This document shows positions 40,453 through 50,682 of a DNA stretch of 64,000 bases, one piece after another. The position numbers were made by a program, and so were the translations under genes. A model generated the notes under the pieces. It saw nothing but the letters and a program-made list of their open reading frames with translations. It ran no database searches and was not told where the DNA came from. Position 1 is the stretch's first letter; each line of letters begins with the position of its first letter. The stretch comes from Mucilaginibacter sp. L294 (GTDB taxonomy: Bacteria; Bacteroidota; Bacteroidia; Sphingobacteriales; Sphingobacteriaceae), in the NCBI RefSeq assembly GCF_001636615.1, contig NZ_LGEK01000007.1, positions 1 to 64,000 of the forward strand, in the 5' to 3' direction.

Positions 40453-41196
40453 TTACCCGGTTACCGATTTGATAAACAAAAACACCCCTATACCCAACAA
40501 AACAAAATAGATGTATTTGAAAAAGCTATCGCCTTGTAAGCGATGGTTTATCATCCGGCCTAAAAAAACGGCTGGCAATAGCACGGGTAAACTCCATAAA
40601 TAATAATGTATCACAGCCGGAACAAGCAAGCCCTCAAACCAATAACCTATGATGCCTACAACACTGGCAACTAAAAAATATCCCTGTAATGTTGCCCTGA
40701 AATGCTGGGCCGACCAACGCCTTTTAGCGCCATAAATAACAAGCGGGGGCCCATTAATGCCGTATGCACCGCCAAGTACGCCTGCCAACAGGCCACATGT
40801 AAAAAGCCATATAAAATTGTCGGTCTTTAGTTCTTTAAGTTGTTTGCCTATCAGTAAATACAGGGAGAATATGATAATGACAGCTCCCAGTACGGCTTTT
40901 ACAACTTGCTCGTTTAAATGCAGCAGGCCTATTAGGCCTAACGGGATGCCAATAAGGGTGTATAGTATGAGCCCGCCGGCGCTACGAAAGTGGATCTTGT
41001 TCCAATCCTGGGCCACTACAACCGCGGCAATGGTTATTGATACCAATACCGAAAGTGGTACGGCTACATTAAGGGGGATCCATAAGGCTAATAATGGTAC
41101 TGCAACAAGCGATTCGCCAAAACCAAAGGCTGATCTGAAAACGGTGGCAATAAAAATAACGGCTAAAATATTGATAATAACAGGGTCTGAATACAT
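40453..41196 (-). CDS. Sulfite exporter TauE/SafE family transporter
   Basis: 247 residues with seven to eight hydrophobic helices. The two inverted TauE/SafE repeats are visible: FRSAFGFGESLVAVPLLAL near the N-terminus and LAGVLGGAYGINGPPLVIYG in the middle. Family members export sulfite, sulfoacetate or related anions. Same strand as recX but probably independent. Substrate unknown. Confidence 0.88.
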   Translation of the reverse strand: MYSDPVIINILAVIFIATVFRSAFGFGESLVAVPLLALWIPLNVAVPLSVLVSITIAAVVVAQDWNKIHFRSAGGLILYTLIGIPLGLIGLLHLNEQVVKAVLGAVIIIFSLYLLIGKQLKELKTDNFIWLFTCGLLAGVLGGAYGINGPPLVIYGAKRRWSAQHFRATLQGYFLVASVVGIIGYWFEGLLVPAVIHYYLWSLPVLLPAVFLGRMINHRLQGDSFFKYIYFVLLGIGVFLFIKSVTG

Positions 41197-41370
41197 CTGG
41201 TTTTTGGTGGACGATAAGCTTAAATATACCCAATTTTGAGCGTTTTTTAAAGCTGTAGCCTTAATATATCCTCATTTTTACACTCCTTTTTCAGGTTAAA
41301 ACCCGTAGGCATTTTTAATATTTTATTTTACTTAATATTAAATCCATCAAAAGTGTACGATATTCGTGTC

Positions 41371-43830
41371 ATGCAAAATTCTTACGCTATAAATGATATA
41401 AAACAGGTTATAAACGCAGGCGGTAGCATAGTTGATGATGCCATCATCAACACCCTGCTTACCGATAGCCGCCGTATAAATAACCCTGCAGGCTCGTTGT
41501 TTTTTGCATTGGATGGCCGCCGGGATGGTCACGAATTTATTGCGGATGCGTATACCGCCGGTGTGCGTAATTTTGTAGTAAACCATCGGCCTGATACCGT
41601 TATGCCTGATGCTAATTTCCTGGTAGTGGCCGATGTATTGGCTGCATTACAGGCATTAGCTGCATATCATCGTAAACAATTTAACCTTGATGTTATAGGC
41701 ATTACCGGCAGCAATGGCAAAACCATTGTAAAGGAGTGGCTATACCAGTTAATGAGCCCCGAAAAAAGCATCGTACGTAACCCTAAAAGTTATAATTCGC
41801 AAATAGGGGTGCCTGTTTCGGTATGGCAGATAAATGAAACCCATAACCTGGGCATATTTGAGGCCGGTATATCAACCACCGGCGAAATGGATAAACTGGA
41901 GGCCGTTATCCAGCCAACTATAGGGGTGCTTACGCATATAGGTACTGCGCACGATGAGGGATTCGCATCGCCGGAGGAGAAACTATCTGAAAAACTAAAA
42001 CTGTTTAAAAACTGTAAACAGCTTATTTATAACTACGAAGCACTGATTGACCATAAGGACGAACTGAAAACCCGCCAGTGCTTCTCCTGGAGCCGTAAGT
42101 TTAACCAGGTAGATCTGTACGTGTTTAGCGAAACCACCATATCCGGCAAGTACTACATGCGTGCTATGTATAAGGAGAAGGAGATAGAATGCCTTTTACC
42201 GTACCGGGATGAAGCATCGATAGAAAACGCCATAGTTTGCTGGGCAACCATGCTGGCCATGGGGTATAACCCTGCGGATGCCGACGACCGGATTGAACGC
42301 CTGGCCGCCGTAAGTATGCGCCTGGAACTGAAGCACGGTATAAACGATTGTTCTATTATTGATGATTCTTATAATTCGGATATTCAATCGCTGGAGATAG
42401 CGTTAAACTTTCTGAACCAGCAAAACCAGCATCGAAAGAAAACACTGATCCTGTCTGATATCTACCAATCCGGCTTACAGCGGGATGCTTTGTACAAACA
42501 GGTTGCTCAATTGGTAAGCACCAAGCAGGTTGATCGCTTTATTGGTGTGGGCACTTCTTTACAGGAGCACGCATCATTGTTTAACCTGCCACAAACGCAT
42601 TTTTATGCCGATACAGCCGCTTTATTAAAGGACCTGGGCAAACTGCACCTGCAAGAAGAAACCATCCTGATCAAGGGCTCGCGCAGCTTTGAGTTTGAAA
42701 AGATAAGCCGCGTCCTGGTTCAAAAAGCACACGAAACAATTTTAGAGATAAACCTGAACACCCTACTCAGTAACCTTAACTTTTATAAAGGCAGGCTAAA
42801 GCCCGGTGTTAAAATAATGGCGATGGTGAAAGCCTTCTCGTACGGCAGCGGCACTTTCGAGGTGGCTAATATGCTGCAATACAACAAAGTTGATTACCTG
42901 GCAGTTGCCTATACTGACGAAGGCGTGGAGCTGCGCGAGAACGGTATTACCATGCCGATAATGGTACTTAACCCCGAACCTGAATCATACGACAAGCTGG
43001 TAGCCAATAAATTAGAGCCTGCTATCTATAGTTTTAGTTTACTGGATGAATTTGTAAAATTTGCGCAGGATGAGGATATCATCAACTACCCGGTACACAT
43101 TAAAATTGATAGCGGGATGCACCGTGTAGGGTTTGAAGCCTTTGAGGTAGAGACCCTTTGCGACCTGCTGGAGATCAACCAATACATCCGTGTGCAATCG
43201 GTTTACTCGCACCTGGTGGCCAGCGATGCCGAGCAGCATGATCTGTTCACCATGCAGCAGATCAAGATCTTTGAAGCGGCTTATAAGCAAATAGAAGATG
43301 CTTTGGGTTATACGGTTATTAAGCACATCAGCAATACATCGGGCATTACCCGCTGGCCAAACGCGCAGTATGATATGGTGAGGCTGGGCATAGGCCTGTA
43401 TGGGGTTGATGCTGCCGTACCACGTGACGAAAGCGGGTTACAACCGGTAGCTACGTTAAAAACCACCATATCTCAGGTGAAAAAAATAGCCGCAAATGAA
43501 ACCATTAGCTACAATCGCAACGGTAGCCTTAAAACCGATGGTAAAATAGCCACCGTACGTATTGGCTATGCCGATGGCTACCTGCGTGCTTTTGGCAATG
43601 GCGTTGGCCGCATGCTGGTTAATGGCACGCTGGTGCCCACCGTTGGTAACATCACCATGGACATGTGTATGCTTGATGTAAGCAACGTGGAAGTGAAGGA
43701 AGGCGATGAGGTTATCGTGTTTAACGAACAGCAACGTATAGAAGAACTTGCCCTGCAAATTGGCACTATCCCTTACGAAATACTAACAAACATTTCGCAA
43801 AGGGTAAAAAGAGTGTACTTTTACGAGTAG
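41371..43830 (+). CDS. murF-alr: Bifunctional MurF ligase / alanine racemase
   Basis: 819 residues from the ATG at 41371; a GTG at 41353 is an alternative. The N-terminal MurF part adds D-Ala-D-Ala to UDP-MurNAc-tripeptide: TGSNGKT P-loop (Lys117), LGIFEAGIST, DDSYNSD. The C-terminal PLP racemase starts near residue 460: MVKAFSYGSG with the PLP Lys487, SIYSHLVASDAEQ-type region, IGYADGYLRAFGNG and GNITMDMCMLDVSN. The fusion is characteristic of Bacteroidota and couples D-Ala supply with its use in peptidoglycan. Confidence 0.95.
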   Translation: MQNSYAINDIKQVINAGGSIVDDAIINTLLTDSRRINNPAGSLFFALDGRRDGHEFIADAYTAGVRNFVVNHRPDTVMPDANFLVVADVLAALQALAAYHRKQFNLDVIGITGSNGKTIVKEWLYQLMSPEKSIVRNPKSYNSQIGVPVSVWQINETHNLGIFEAGISTTGEMDKLEAVIQPTIGVLTHIGTAHDEGFASPEEKLSEKLKLFKNCKQLIYNYEALIDHKDELKTRQCFSWSRKFNQVDLYVFSETTISGKYYMRAMYKEKEIECLLPYRDEASIENAIVCWATMLAMGYNPADADDRIERLAAVSMRLELKHGINDCSIIDDSYNSDIQSLEIALNFLNQQNQHRKKTLILSDIYQSGLQRDALYKQVAQLVSTKQVDRFIGVGTSLQEHASLFNLPQTHFYADTAALLKDLGKLHLQEETILIKGSRSFEFEKISRVLVQKAHETILEINLNTLLSNLNFYKGRLKPGVKIMAMVKAFSYGSGTFEVANMLQYNKVDYLAVAYTDEGVELRENGITMPIMVLNPEPESYDKLVANKLEPAIYSFSLLDEFVKFAQDEDIINYPVHIKIDSGMHRVGFEAFEVETLCDLLEINQYIRVQSVYSHLVASDAEQHDLFTMQQIKIFEAAYKQIEDALGYTVIKHISNTSGITRWPNAQYDMVRLGIGLYGVDAAVPRDESGLQPVATLKTTISQVKKIAANETISYNRNGSLKTDGKIATVRIGYADGYLRAFGNGVGRMLVNGTLVPTVGNITMDMCMLDVSNVEVKEGDEVIVFNEQQRIEELALQIGTIPYEILTNISQRVKRVYFYE

Positions 43831-43869
43831 GGCTTTTTATTCTATAAAACAAATCAAAAACCGATTATA

Positions 43870-44292
43870 ATGAAATTAGTTTTCTTAGCAGCACTGCTGT
43901 TTGTGAGCATTATAACCAACAGACAACAAAAGCCTCAGAATGTATTCAAAATAACAACTTTTACAAAGGTGCCAAGAAATATGGAAGGTTGTGGCGAAAA
44001 CCTTTTCTTGAATAAACAAGATGAAAAGGCAGAACGATTTGTTTTTTATACAGATTATTCTCGGGCATTGATTTGTATCAATAATAACATGATTTTGATA
44101 ACTCGTAGCGATAAATCCCATGAAAAAAGTAGTAGCGTTTTTTCTAATAAGGATTACACTTTAATAGTTAAATATGGGCAACGGAAACCGGCGGGAGATG
44201 AAAGCTACCAAATTAAAAATGCTATTATTACTTTAAAATATCATTCAAAAGTTATCTGGATGAAAAATGTTATTGGCGGAGGTGGGTGTTAA
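43870..44292 (+). CDS. Hypothetical exported protein, 140 residues
   Basis: Not recognised. An N-terminal hydrophobic segment (KLVFLAALLFVSIITN) suggests export. Three cysteines (about residues 41, 68 and the last residue) could form disulfides. The C-terminus ends NVIGGGGC. It lies 39 bp after murF-alr with lower GC than its neighbours, so it could be a more recent addition. Confidence 0.6.
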   Translation: MKLVFLAALLFVSIITNRQQKPQNVFKITTFTKVPRNMEGCGENLFLNKQDEKAERFVFYTDYSRALICINNNMILITRSDKSHEKSSSVFSNKDYTLIVKYGQRKPAGDESYQIKNAIITLKYHSKVIWMKNVIGGGGC

Positions 44293-44424
44293 AATATTTA
44301 AATTAATAGGTTATACTTAATAATAGGTGAAAAATTTAAGAGTAATGATTATGTAAAAGAAACACACATTTTTTTTACCAATTTAAAAGAGAGTACTTTT
44401 ACCAGTAGATTTTGATAGATAGAG

Positions 44425-45018
44425 ATGAAGAGAATATTCGGTGCCCTGCTTAATTACTTTATAAAAGGCCTTTTAATTGTTGTGCCGCTTGGCGCAGCCT
44501 TTTTCCTGATCTTCTGGATAGTATCGCGGATAGATACCTCGCTTAACCTGAGCAGCGAGATCCTGGTAGATAGCCAGGGTAAACCGCTTTACATCCCCGG
44601 TTTGGGTATTTTAAATGTCATTGTTATTATCCTGATAGCGGGGATACTGGTTACCAACGTTATTACCGACCCTATCAAAAAATGGTTTGGCCGCTGGCTA
44701 AACCGGCTGCCGCTGTTCAAATTCCTGTACTCATCCATTAAAGACCTTACCGAAGCTTTTGTAGGCGAGGAAAAGAAGTTTAACGAACCCGTTTTAGTTG
44801 AAGTAAATGAGTTTGGATTAAAAAAGATAGGCTTTTTAGTACAAAAGGATATGAAGGCTATTAACCTGCCGGGCGAGGTTGCCGTATATTTCCCCATGTC
44901 GTACTCGTTTGCGGGCCAGGTGGTTATTGTATCTGCCGACAAGGTAAAACCCATCGACCGTAACGCTGCCGACGTGATGAAGTTTGTGATATCCGGCGGG
45001 GTTAGCGGGTTACATTAA
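44425..45018 (+). CDS. DUF502 family membrane protein
   Basis: 197 residues. Two membrane helices (about 10-33 and 60-80), then LNRLPLFKFLYSSIKDLTEAF, the family's signature after the second helix, and a soluble C-terminal domain with FGLKKIGFLVQKD and PMSYSFAGQVVIVSADKV. Function unknown. Its 3' end overlaps the convergent MFS gene by 9 bp. Confidence 0.88.
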   Translation: MKRIFGALLNYFIKGLLIVVPLGAAFFLIFWIVSRIDTSLNLSSEILVDSQGKPLYIPGLGILNVIVIILIAGILVTNVITDPIKKWFGRWLNRLPLFKFLYSSIKDLTEAFVGEEKKFNEPVLVEVNEFGLKKIGFLVQKDMKAINLPGEVAVYFPMSYSFAGQVVIVSADKVKPIDRNAADVMKFVISGGVSGLH

Positions 45019-46266
45019 GGTAGGCTCCGGCAGTTTATGCGAATCGTCCTTTTTCTTAAAGCTTCTTATCGTTAAAATAACGCTGATCAACATCAGTATC
45101 GCGCCCAGCAAAAACGGCGCCCCCGGGAAATACACCGACGCACCTTTAATGGTAAAATGGTGAAACAGGGTGGTCATCATCAGCGGGCCAATAATGGTTG
45201 TTAAACTTACCAGGCTGGCAAGTGCGCCCTGTAGTTCACCCTGCTCATTGGCCGGCACATTATCTGATATAAACCCTTGCAATGCTGTTCCGCCTATGCC
45301 GCCAAGGCAGTACGGTATCATACATACGTACATTAGCCAGCCCACGTTATTAAAGGCAATTAGTGCAAGGCCTATACCATAAAAAGTGATGCCTGCCAGT
45401 ATGTTTTTACGCAGGCCAAACTTCGGGATCGTCCAGCGGACAAAGCCGCCTTGTATGGCCGCTATCAGCAGGCCGATAAAAATCCCCAACGCACCGATGC
45501 TTTGTGTAGTCCACTGGAATTTTTCTATCACATAAAAGGGCAGTACACCCTCAACCGCTTTTTGGCCAATATAAACCACCGTATAAGCGGTTATCAGGGT
45601 ACTAATAGCCATCGAATATTTCCTTAACCTTAATAACGATCCAACCGGGTTTGCACGTTTCCATTCAAACCTGCGCCTGTTTCTAATGGCTAATGATTCG
45701 GGCAGTACAAAGAAACCGTACAATGCGTTTAACAAGGCAAGCCCCGCGGCTACAATAAACGGCAGCCTTATCCATATCGCGCCCAAAAAACCACCCAGGC
45801 CAATGCCCAAAATAAAACCTAAGCCTGTTGCTGCACCTATCAGGCCAAAGTTGGCGGCCCTTTTATCGCCGGTGCTTACATCGGCTATGTAGGCCGTTGC
45901 TGTTGTGGTACTGGCGCCGGCAATACCTGCTATCAGCCTGCCTACAAAGAGCCAGGCAATGGTAGGGGCAAAGGCCATAAAAAGATAATCAATACCAAAG
46001 CCAAAAAGTGAGAAGAGTAACACCGGCCTGCGGCCTACCAGATCGCTCAGGTTACCCAGCACCGGTGCAAACAAAAACTGCATAGATGCATAGGTGAAGG
46101 TAAGGTAACCACTATACTGGCTGGCCATACTGATATCAACATGGCCAAGTTCTTCTAATAATTTGGGCAGGATAGGGATAATAACGCCCAAGCCCAATAC
46201 ATCAATAAATATGGTGACGAAAATAAATCCTAAAGCGGCTTTGCCATGTTGGGCGGGTTTACTCAT
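45010..46266 (-). CDS. TCR/Tet-type MFS transporter (second of a tandem pair)
   Basis: 418 residues, 12 hydrophobic helices. GNLSDLVGRRPVLLFSLFGF is the MFS loop 2-3 motif, with FVGRLIAGIAGASTTTATAY and ADVSTGDKRAANFGLIGAA as in Tet(A)-class drug/H+ antiporters. Highly similar by eye to the upstream gene, 15 bp away, so a tandem duplication. Resistance to a specific drug should not be assumed: chromosomal homologues are common and substrates are unknown. Confidence 0.9.
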   Translation of the reverse strand: MSKPAQHGKAALGFIFVTIFIDVLGLGVIIPILPKLLEELGHVDISMASQYSGYLTFTYASMQFLFAPVLGNLSDLVGRRPVLLFSLFGFGIDYLFMAFAPTIAWLFVGRLIAGIAGASTTTATAYIADVSTGDKRAANFGLIGAATGLGFILGIGLGGFLGAIWIRLPFIVAAGLALLNALYGFFVLPESLAIRNRRRFEWKRANPVGSLLRLRKYSMAISTLITAYTVVYIGQKAVEGVLPFYVIEKFQWTTQSIGALGIFIGLLIAAIQGGFVRWTIPKFGLRKNILAGITFYGIGLALIAFNNVGWLMYVCMIPYCLGGIGGTALQGFISDNVPANEQGELQGALASLVSLTTIIGPLMMTTLFHHFTIKGASVYFPGAPFLLGAILMLISVILTIRSFKKKDDSHKLPEPTLM

Positions 46267-46281
46267 ATAATGTATGGGCTG

Positions 46282-47544
46282 TTAATGCGAACCGCTGTTA
46301 TAAGATGTTTTATCAACTGAATGTTTTTCTTTTTTGAAGCTACGTACTGCAAGTATCGCGCCAATCAGCATTAATGCCGATGCTACGAAGTATGGTGCAC
46401 CAGGTAAATGAACTGGTGCATTATCGGCAGTGAAATAAGCAAATATCCACGTCATAAACAATGGGCCGAATACTGCACTAAGGCTCATTAAACCTGTTAA
46501 GGCACCTTGTAACTCTCCTTGTGCATTCTTCGGCACTTCACTGGTCATAACACTTTGTAACGCCGGCCCACAGATTCCGCCCAGTGAATAGGGTATCATA
46601 AAGGCAAACATCATCCAACTTTTATTAGCTAACCCAAATAAAAGCATGCCAAGAGCGTAAAGTAAAAGACCTATCCAAATACTTCTGTTTTGTCCAATTT
46701 TGGGTATTACTACTCGTATTAAGCCACCTTGAACCAAGGCTATCATCGCTCCAATAAAGGTTAATGAGTAACCAATGGTACGTATACTCCAGTTAAATTT
46801 TTCTATGGTATAATATGTCCATACACTTTGTACGGCATGGGTGGCAATATAAATAATGAACAAGCAAGTAGCCAACCCAATAACAGCCGGGTATTTTTTT
46901 AATTGTAAAAGCGACCCCACGGGGTTAGCGCGTTTCCAGTCAAATTCTCTACGATGTTCCTTATCTAATGATTCGGGCAATATAAAAAAGCCATAGGCAG
47001 CATTTATTAAGGCAAGGGCTGCTGCTGCGTAAAATGGATATTTGACATTGAAATCGCCCAAAACACCACCTATAAATGGGCCAATAATAAAGCCAAGGCC
47101 AAAGGCAACACCAATCATCCCAAAGTTTTGGGCGCGTTTTTCGGGTTCGCTCACATCAGCTATATAGGCCGATGCCGTTGTAAAACTTGCGCCGGTAATA
47201 CCTGCTATAATACGGCCCACAAACAGCCAGCCAATGGTAGGGGCAAACGCCATGAAAATATAATCGATGCCAAACCCTAAAAGGGAAAATAGCAGTACCG
47301 GCCTGCGGCCGTACTTATCGCTAAGGTTACCCACCAGCGGCGAAAACAGGAACTGCATAATCGCATAAGCCATCACTAATAAACCCGAATATTTGGATGC
47401 CTGGCTGATATTGCCATGTATCAGTGTTTCTATCAGCTTGGGGAAAACCGGAATTATAATAGCTAAACCTATAACATCAATAAGCAGGGTAATAAATATA
47501 AAGCTTAGGGCAGCCTTCTTTTTTGGTTGGGTTAAAGTATCCAT
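46282..47544 (-). CDS. TCR/Tet-type MFS transporter (first of a tandem pair)
   Basis: 420 residues from the ATG at 47544 (MDTLTQPKKKAALSFIF). Same motif set as its neighbour: GNLSDKYGRRPVLLFSLLGF, FVGRIIAGITGASFTTASAY and ADVSEPEKRAQNFGMIGVA. KRANPVGSLLQLKKYP in the central loop is shared with the paralogue. It probably leads a two-gene operon. Confidence 0.9.
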   Translation of the reverse strand: MDTLTQPKKKAALSFIFITLLIDVIGLAIIIPVFPKLIETLIHGNISQASKYSGLLVMAYAIMQFLFSPLVGNLSDKYGRRPVLLFSLLGFGIDYIFMAFAPTIGWLFVGRIIAGITGASFTTASAYIADVSEPEKRAQNFGMIGVAFGLGFIIGPFIGGVLGDFNVKYPFYAAAALALINAAYGFFILPESLDKEHRREFDWKRANPVGSLLQLKKYPAVIGLATCLFIIYIATHAVQSVWTYYTIEKFNWSIRTIGYSLTFIGAMIALVQGGLIRVVIPKIGQNRSIWIGLLLYALGMLLFGLANKSWMMFAFMIPYSLGGICGPALQSVMTSEVPKNAQGELQGALTGLMSLSAVFGPLFMTWIFAYFTADNAPVHLPGAPYFVASALMLIGAILAVRSFKKEKHSVDKTSYNSGSH

Positions 47545-47562
47545 TAGCTGGCTAAAATATAT

Positions 47563-47591
47563 AAAAAAAGCGACAGGCATAGCCCGTCGCT
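47563..47591 (-). terminator. Terminator downstream of the LOG family gene
   Basis: Minus strand: AGCGACGGGC, TAT, GCCTGTCGCT, followed by a run of T. It lies 21 bp after the LOG stop and precedes the MFS pair, separating the transcription units. Confidence 0.85.
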
Positions 47592-47612
47592 GTATAAACA
47601 TGCGTGTGCAGC

Positions 47613-48320
47613 TTAAAAGTTGGGTTTCAAAACATACTTGTCGTAAAAACGGAAGATGTGTTCGGCAGCTTCTTCGGCGGTATCAACTACGCGGTACAGG
47701 TTCAGGTCGTCCGCGCTGATGTTATGCTCATTGGCCAGCATTTTTTCTTCCACCCATTTAAACAGGCCGCCCCAGTAATCAACCCCAAGAAATACAATAG
47801 GGAAGCGGGCAATTTTACCGGTCTGGATCAGCGTTATCGCCTCGAATGATTCGTCCATGGTACCAAACCCACCGGGCAGGATGATAAAACCCTGCGAATA
47901 CTTCATGAACATTACCTTGCGGATAAAGAAGTAATCAAACTCCAGGATCTTGTCCCTGTCGATATACTTATTATGGAACTGCTCAAAAGGCAGCTCGATA
48001 TTTAAACCTACAGATTTACCACCGGCCTCGTAAGCACCCTTGTTGGCAGCCTCCATAATACCCGGGCCACCGCCCGATATTACACCGTAGCCACGTTCGG
48101 TAAGCAAACGGGCGGTATTCTCGGCCAGTTGGTAGTACTTATTATCATTATGTGTACGTGCCGACCCAAAGATGGATACGCAGGGGCCAATTTTAGCCAG
48201 TTTCTCGAAGCCGTCAACAAACTCGGCCATTATTTTAAAGATCTGCCAAGAGTCGGTTACTTTTATCTCCTGCCAGTTTTTATTCTCAAATGCTTGTCTT
48301 ATTTTTTCTTCACCAGTCAT
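47613..48320 (-). CDS. LOG family protein (TIGR00730, nucleotide 5'-monophosphate ribohydrolase-like)
   Basis: 235 residues. CVSIFGSARTHNDNKYYQLA, GYGVISGGGPGIMEAANKGA and ILPGGFGTMDESFEAITLIQ contain the two LOG signatures (GxGxGxMEA-like and PGGxGTxxE). The family includes cytokinin-type phosphoribohydrolases and is often mislabelled lysine decarboxylase. The catalytic Glu and Arg are present. Physiological substrate unknown. Confidence 0.92.
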   Translation of the reverse strand: MTGEEKIRQAFENKNWQEIKVTDSWQIFKIMAEFVDGFEKLAKIGPCVSIFGSARTHNDNKYYQLAENTARLLTERGYGVISGGGPGIMEAANKGAYEAGGKSVGLNIELPFEQFHNKYIDRDKILEFDYFFIRKVMFMKYSQGFIILPGGFGTMDESFEAITLIQTGKIARFPIVFLGVDYWGGLFKWVEEKMLANEHNISADDLNLYRVVDTAEEAAEHIFRFYDKYVLKPNF

Positions 48321-48362
48321 GTTATTACAAAAAATTAAATATGATGCTCAATAGCTTTTATG

Positions 48363-50663
48363 TTATTGGTTATGTTTAAACCACGATTCAGGTACATCAC
48401 CCCGTTCACTTCCGTTTATACTGTATTGTAGTTTAAGGGTGTATCCTCCGCCTCCTTCAACAAAATCTAACGCAAATGGTTGCAACCCTTTTTTCAGGGC
48501 AACCTGGCCGTTTTTTTCCATAGGCGAGTGCATACCATCATTATTCACCGTTTCGCGGTTGGCCACGTTTAGTATACCGCTGTCATCGCAAGTTAGGTAA
48601 AAAGTGTAAATGCCCTGTTGCGGAACATCAATATACCCCCTGTACTTTATACCGAACGACGCTGCCTTAACCGATGCCGGTACGGAAACACTTTGTACAA
48701 CGAAGGTACTATCGGCAGCGCCCTGTTTTATACCCGAGGCCCCTTTAAAAAGGCCTTTATAGTAACTTGCTGTTAACCCGGGGGCAACTTTTGCTGCCGT
48801 TTGGGGCTCTGCCGGTTTTTGCTGCAGGTATTTTACGGTATAAATATCGCCGCGTTTACCGCTTGGGGTAAATGCAGCCAGTTTAATAGTTTGCGGGTAG
48901 CTCACCACATAATTACGTAACAGCGGCGAATTCTGGCCTGGTAAATCACCATTGGTTGTGTACCTGATGGCAGATGTACTTAACGGCGAATTTACTTTCA
49001 CAGTATCTGTAGTGATAAAAACGCGGCTGTCAACGATCCCCTCAAGATCGGGCTGCCTGTAATTTATATTCAGCGCTTCCAGCCGGTTGTATTGCTGAAC
49101 CAGGCGTTGTGTATAGCTCTTATAGTAATCCTGTTTATTCGTCCACAGCAATTCGGCCAGGGCGGTCATCCGGGGCATATACATATAATCGGCACGTTTT
49201 TCTGATGGGATGTTCTCCGTCCAAATATTAGCCTGTGCACCAATAATGAGTTTAGCCTGTTCTGCAGTTAAATTTTGCGGTACCGGGTTAAAGTGATAAA
49301 CATTAGAAATGGAATTTTTATCGGCCGGGTTGTCAAAGTACAATGGCGTACCGGGCGTCATGATAACCTGGTTGCCGTTTTGTGCCGCTTTAACCGGTGC
49401 GTCGGGTACCCAGGTGCGCCAATACATGATCATCGCTGTCGAACTTATCTTGCCTTCCAGCACCTCGTCCCAGCCTATAAGCTTGCGGCCTTTTGAGTTG
49501 AAAAACTTCTCCATCCGGTCTATAAAATAATTTTGCAGGTCGGGTAAACTGGTTATGCCTTCGCGTTTCATCAATTCCTTGCAAGCGTCAGATTTGCCCC
49601 AGTCGCTACGGTCAACCTCATCACCACCAATATGGATATACTTAGATGGGAAGATCTCCATGATCTCGGTATATATATTCTTTGCAAACTCAAAGGTAGT
49701 TTCATTACAAGGGTATATCGGCGTTGAGAATACCTCGCCCCATTTGTTCTGGCTGTCGCAGGTTAAATAGGGGTAGGCGTTAATGGCAGCCATCATGTGG
49801 CCGGGCATATCTATTTCAGGGATAATATCGATATGCTTGTTGGCCGCGTAGGAAACAAGGTCCTTTAATTGTTTTTGGGTATAAAAACCGCCGTAAAGTG
49901 TTTTACCGTTTTTTTGAATGATGTGTTGTTTATCGATATTAAAGTCGGGGTTATCCACCGCTTTTTTCATACAGGCCGAATCCTGGTTGTTAAATGTACG
50001 CCAGGCGCCTTGTTCGGTTAACTTCGGATATTTTTTTATTTCAACACGCCAGCCCTGGTCGTCGGTAAGGTGCAGGTGAAACTTGTTCATTTTATAAAGG
50101 GCCATTACATCAATAAACTTTTTAAGATAGCTTATCGAAAAAAAGTGCCTTGATACATCCAGGTGCATCCCCCGCCAGGCATAGGCAGGCTGGTCGTTAA
50201 TATTTACCGATGGCAGGCGTAAAGCCGCCCTGTTTTGCCCTGTTTCAACAGAAACAGGCAGCAGTTGCCTGATGGTTTCAACCGCGTGAAATGCGCCTGC
50301 AGGTGCGCCTGCCGTAATAATGATGTGTTTAGGCGTAATGTTAAGCAGGTATGCTTCCTGGTTTTTTATGGTACCATCATAAACAAACTGCACCGTATTT
50401 GTTGGGTGCGATTTCCCTGCGGGGAGGATATACCCGCTTCCCGCTTTTATCAGTTTATTAAGCTGTGCGGCTTCATTGGCAAACCGGTTGGGTGTAATAA
50501 GTGTGGTTTTTGCATTGATAACAAAGTAGCCATTGCCCGGTGTAAGGGCTGACGGATATGGAATGATGTTTAAATTTTTAGAATACCCTTGCGCATTAAC
50601 ATTTGTGCAATAACATAAAAAAAGGAAAAATAATAACAGTTTAGAAGTTACTGTTTTAGTCAT
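48363..50663 (-). CDS. Secreted GH20 beta-N-acetylhexosaminidase with PA14 domain
   Basis: 766 residues. Signal peptide to NVNAQ. GH20b N-terminal domain (about 30-150), then the TIM barrel (about 158-500) with WRGMHLDVSRHF, HLHLTDDQGWR and the catalytic Asp348-Glu349 of IHIGGDEVDR. The C-terminal part (about 625-760) has GLTASYYKGLFKGASG and YTFYLTCDDSGIL, a PA14 fold that usually binds glycans. It releases terminal GlcNAc/GalNAc from glycans or chitin. Directly downstream of an SSS symporter, so products may be imported by it. Confidence 0.94.
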   Translation of the reverse strand: MTKTVTSKLLLFFLFLCYCTNVNAQGYSKNLNIIPYPSALTPGNGYFVINAKTTLITPNRFANEAAQLNKLIKAGSGYILPAGKSHPTNTVQFVYDGTIKNQEAYLLNITPKHIIITAGAPAGAFHAVETIRQLLPVSVETGQNRAALRLPSVNINDQPAYAWRGMHLDVSRHFFSISYLKKFIDVMALYKMNKFHLHLTDDQGWRVEIKKYPKLTEQGAWRTFNNQDSACMKKAVDNPDFNIDKQHIIQKNGKTLYGGFYTQKQLKDLVSYAANKHIDIIPEIDMPGHMMAAINAYPYLTCDSQNKWGEVFSTPIYPCNETTFEFAKNIYTEIMEIFPSKYIHIGGDEVDRSDWGKSDACKELMKREGITSLPDLQNYFIDRMEKFFNSKGRKLIGWDEVLEGKISSTAMIMYWRTWVPDAPVKAAQNGNQVIMTPGTPLYFDNPADKNSISNVYHFNPVPQNLTAEQAKLIIGAQANIWTENIPSEKRADYMYMPRMTALAELLWTNKQDYYKSYTQRLVQQYNRLEALNINYRQPDLEGIVDSRVFITTDTVKVNSPLSTSAIRYTTNGDLPGQNSPLLRNYVVSYPQTIKLAAFTPSGKRGDIYTVKYLQQKPAEPQTAAKVAPGLTASYYKGLFKGASGIKQGAADSTFVVQSVSVPASVKAASFGIKYRGYIDVPQQGIYTFYLTCDDSGILNVANRETVNNDGMHSPMEKNGQVALKKGLQPFALDFVEGGGGYTLKLQYSINGSERGDVPESWFKHNQ

Positions 50664-50682
50664 GATAAAGAAGAATTAGCTT

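Noticed and set aside
45010-47544. Acquired tetracycline resistance genes
   Set aside because: Similarity is at MFS family level and no mobile context was found; chromosomal Tet-class homologues are common and substrates unknown.
47613-48320. Lysine decarboxylase
   Set aside because: The PGGxGT motif belongs to the LOG family; the decarboxylase label is a historical misannotation.
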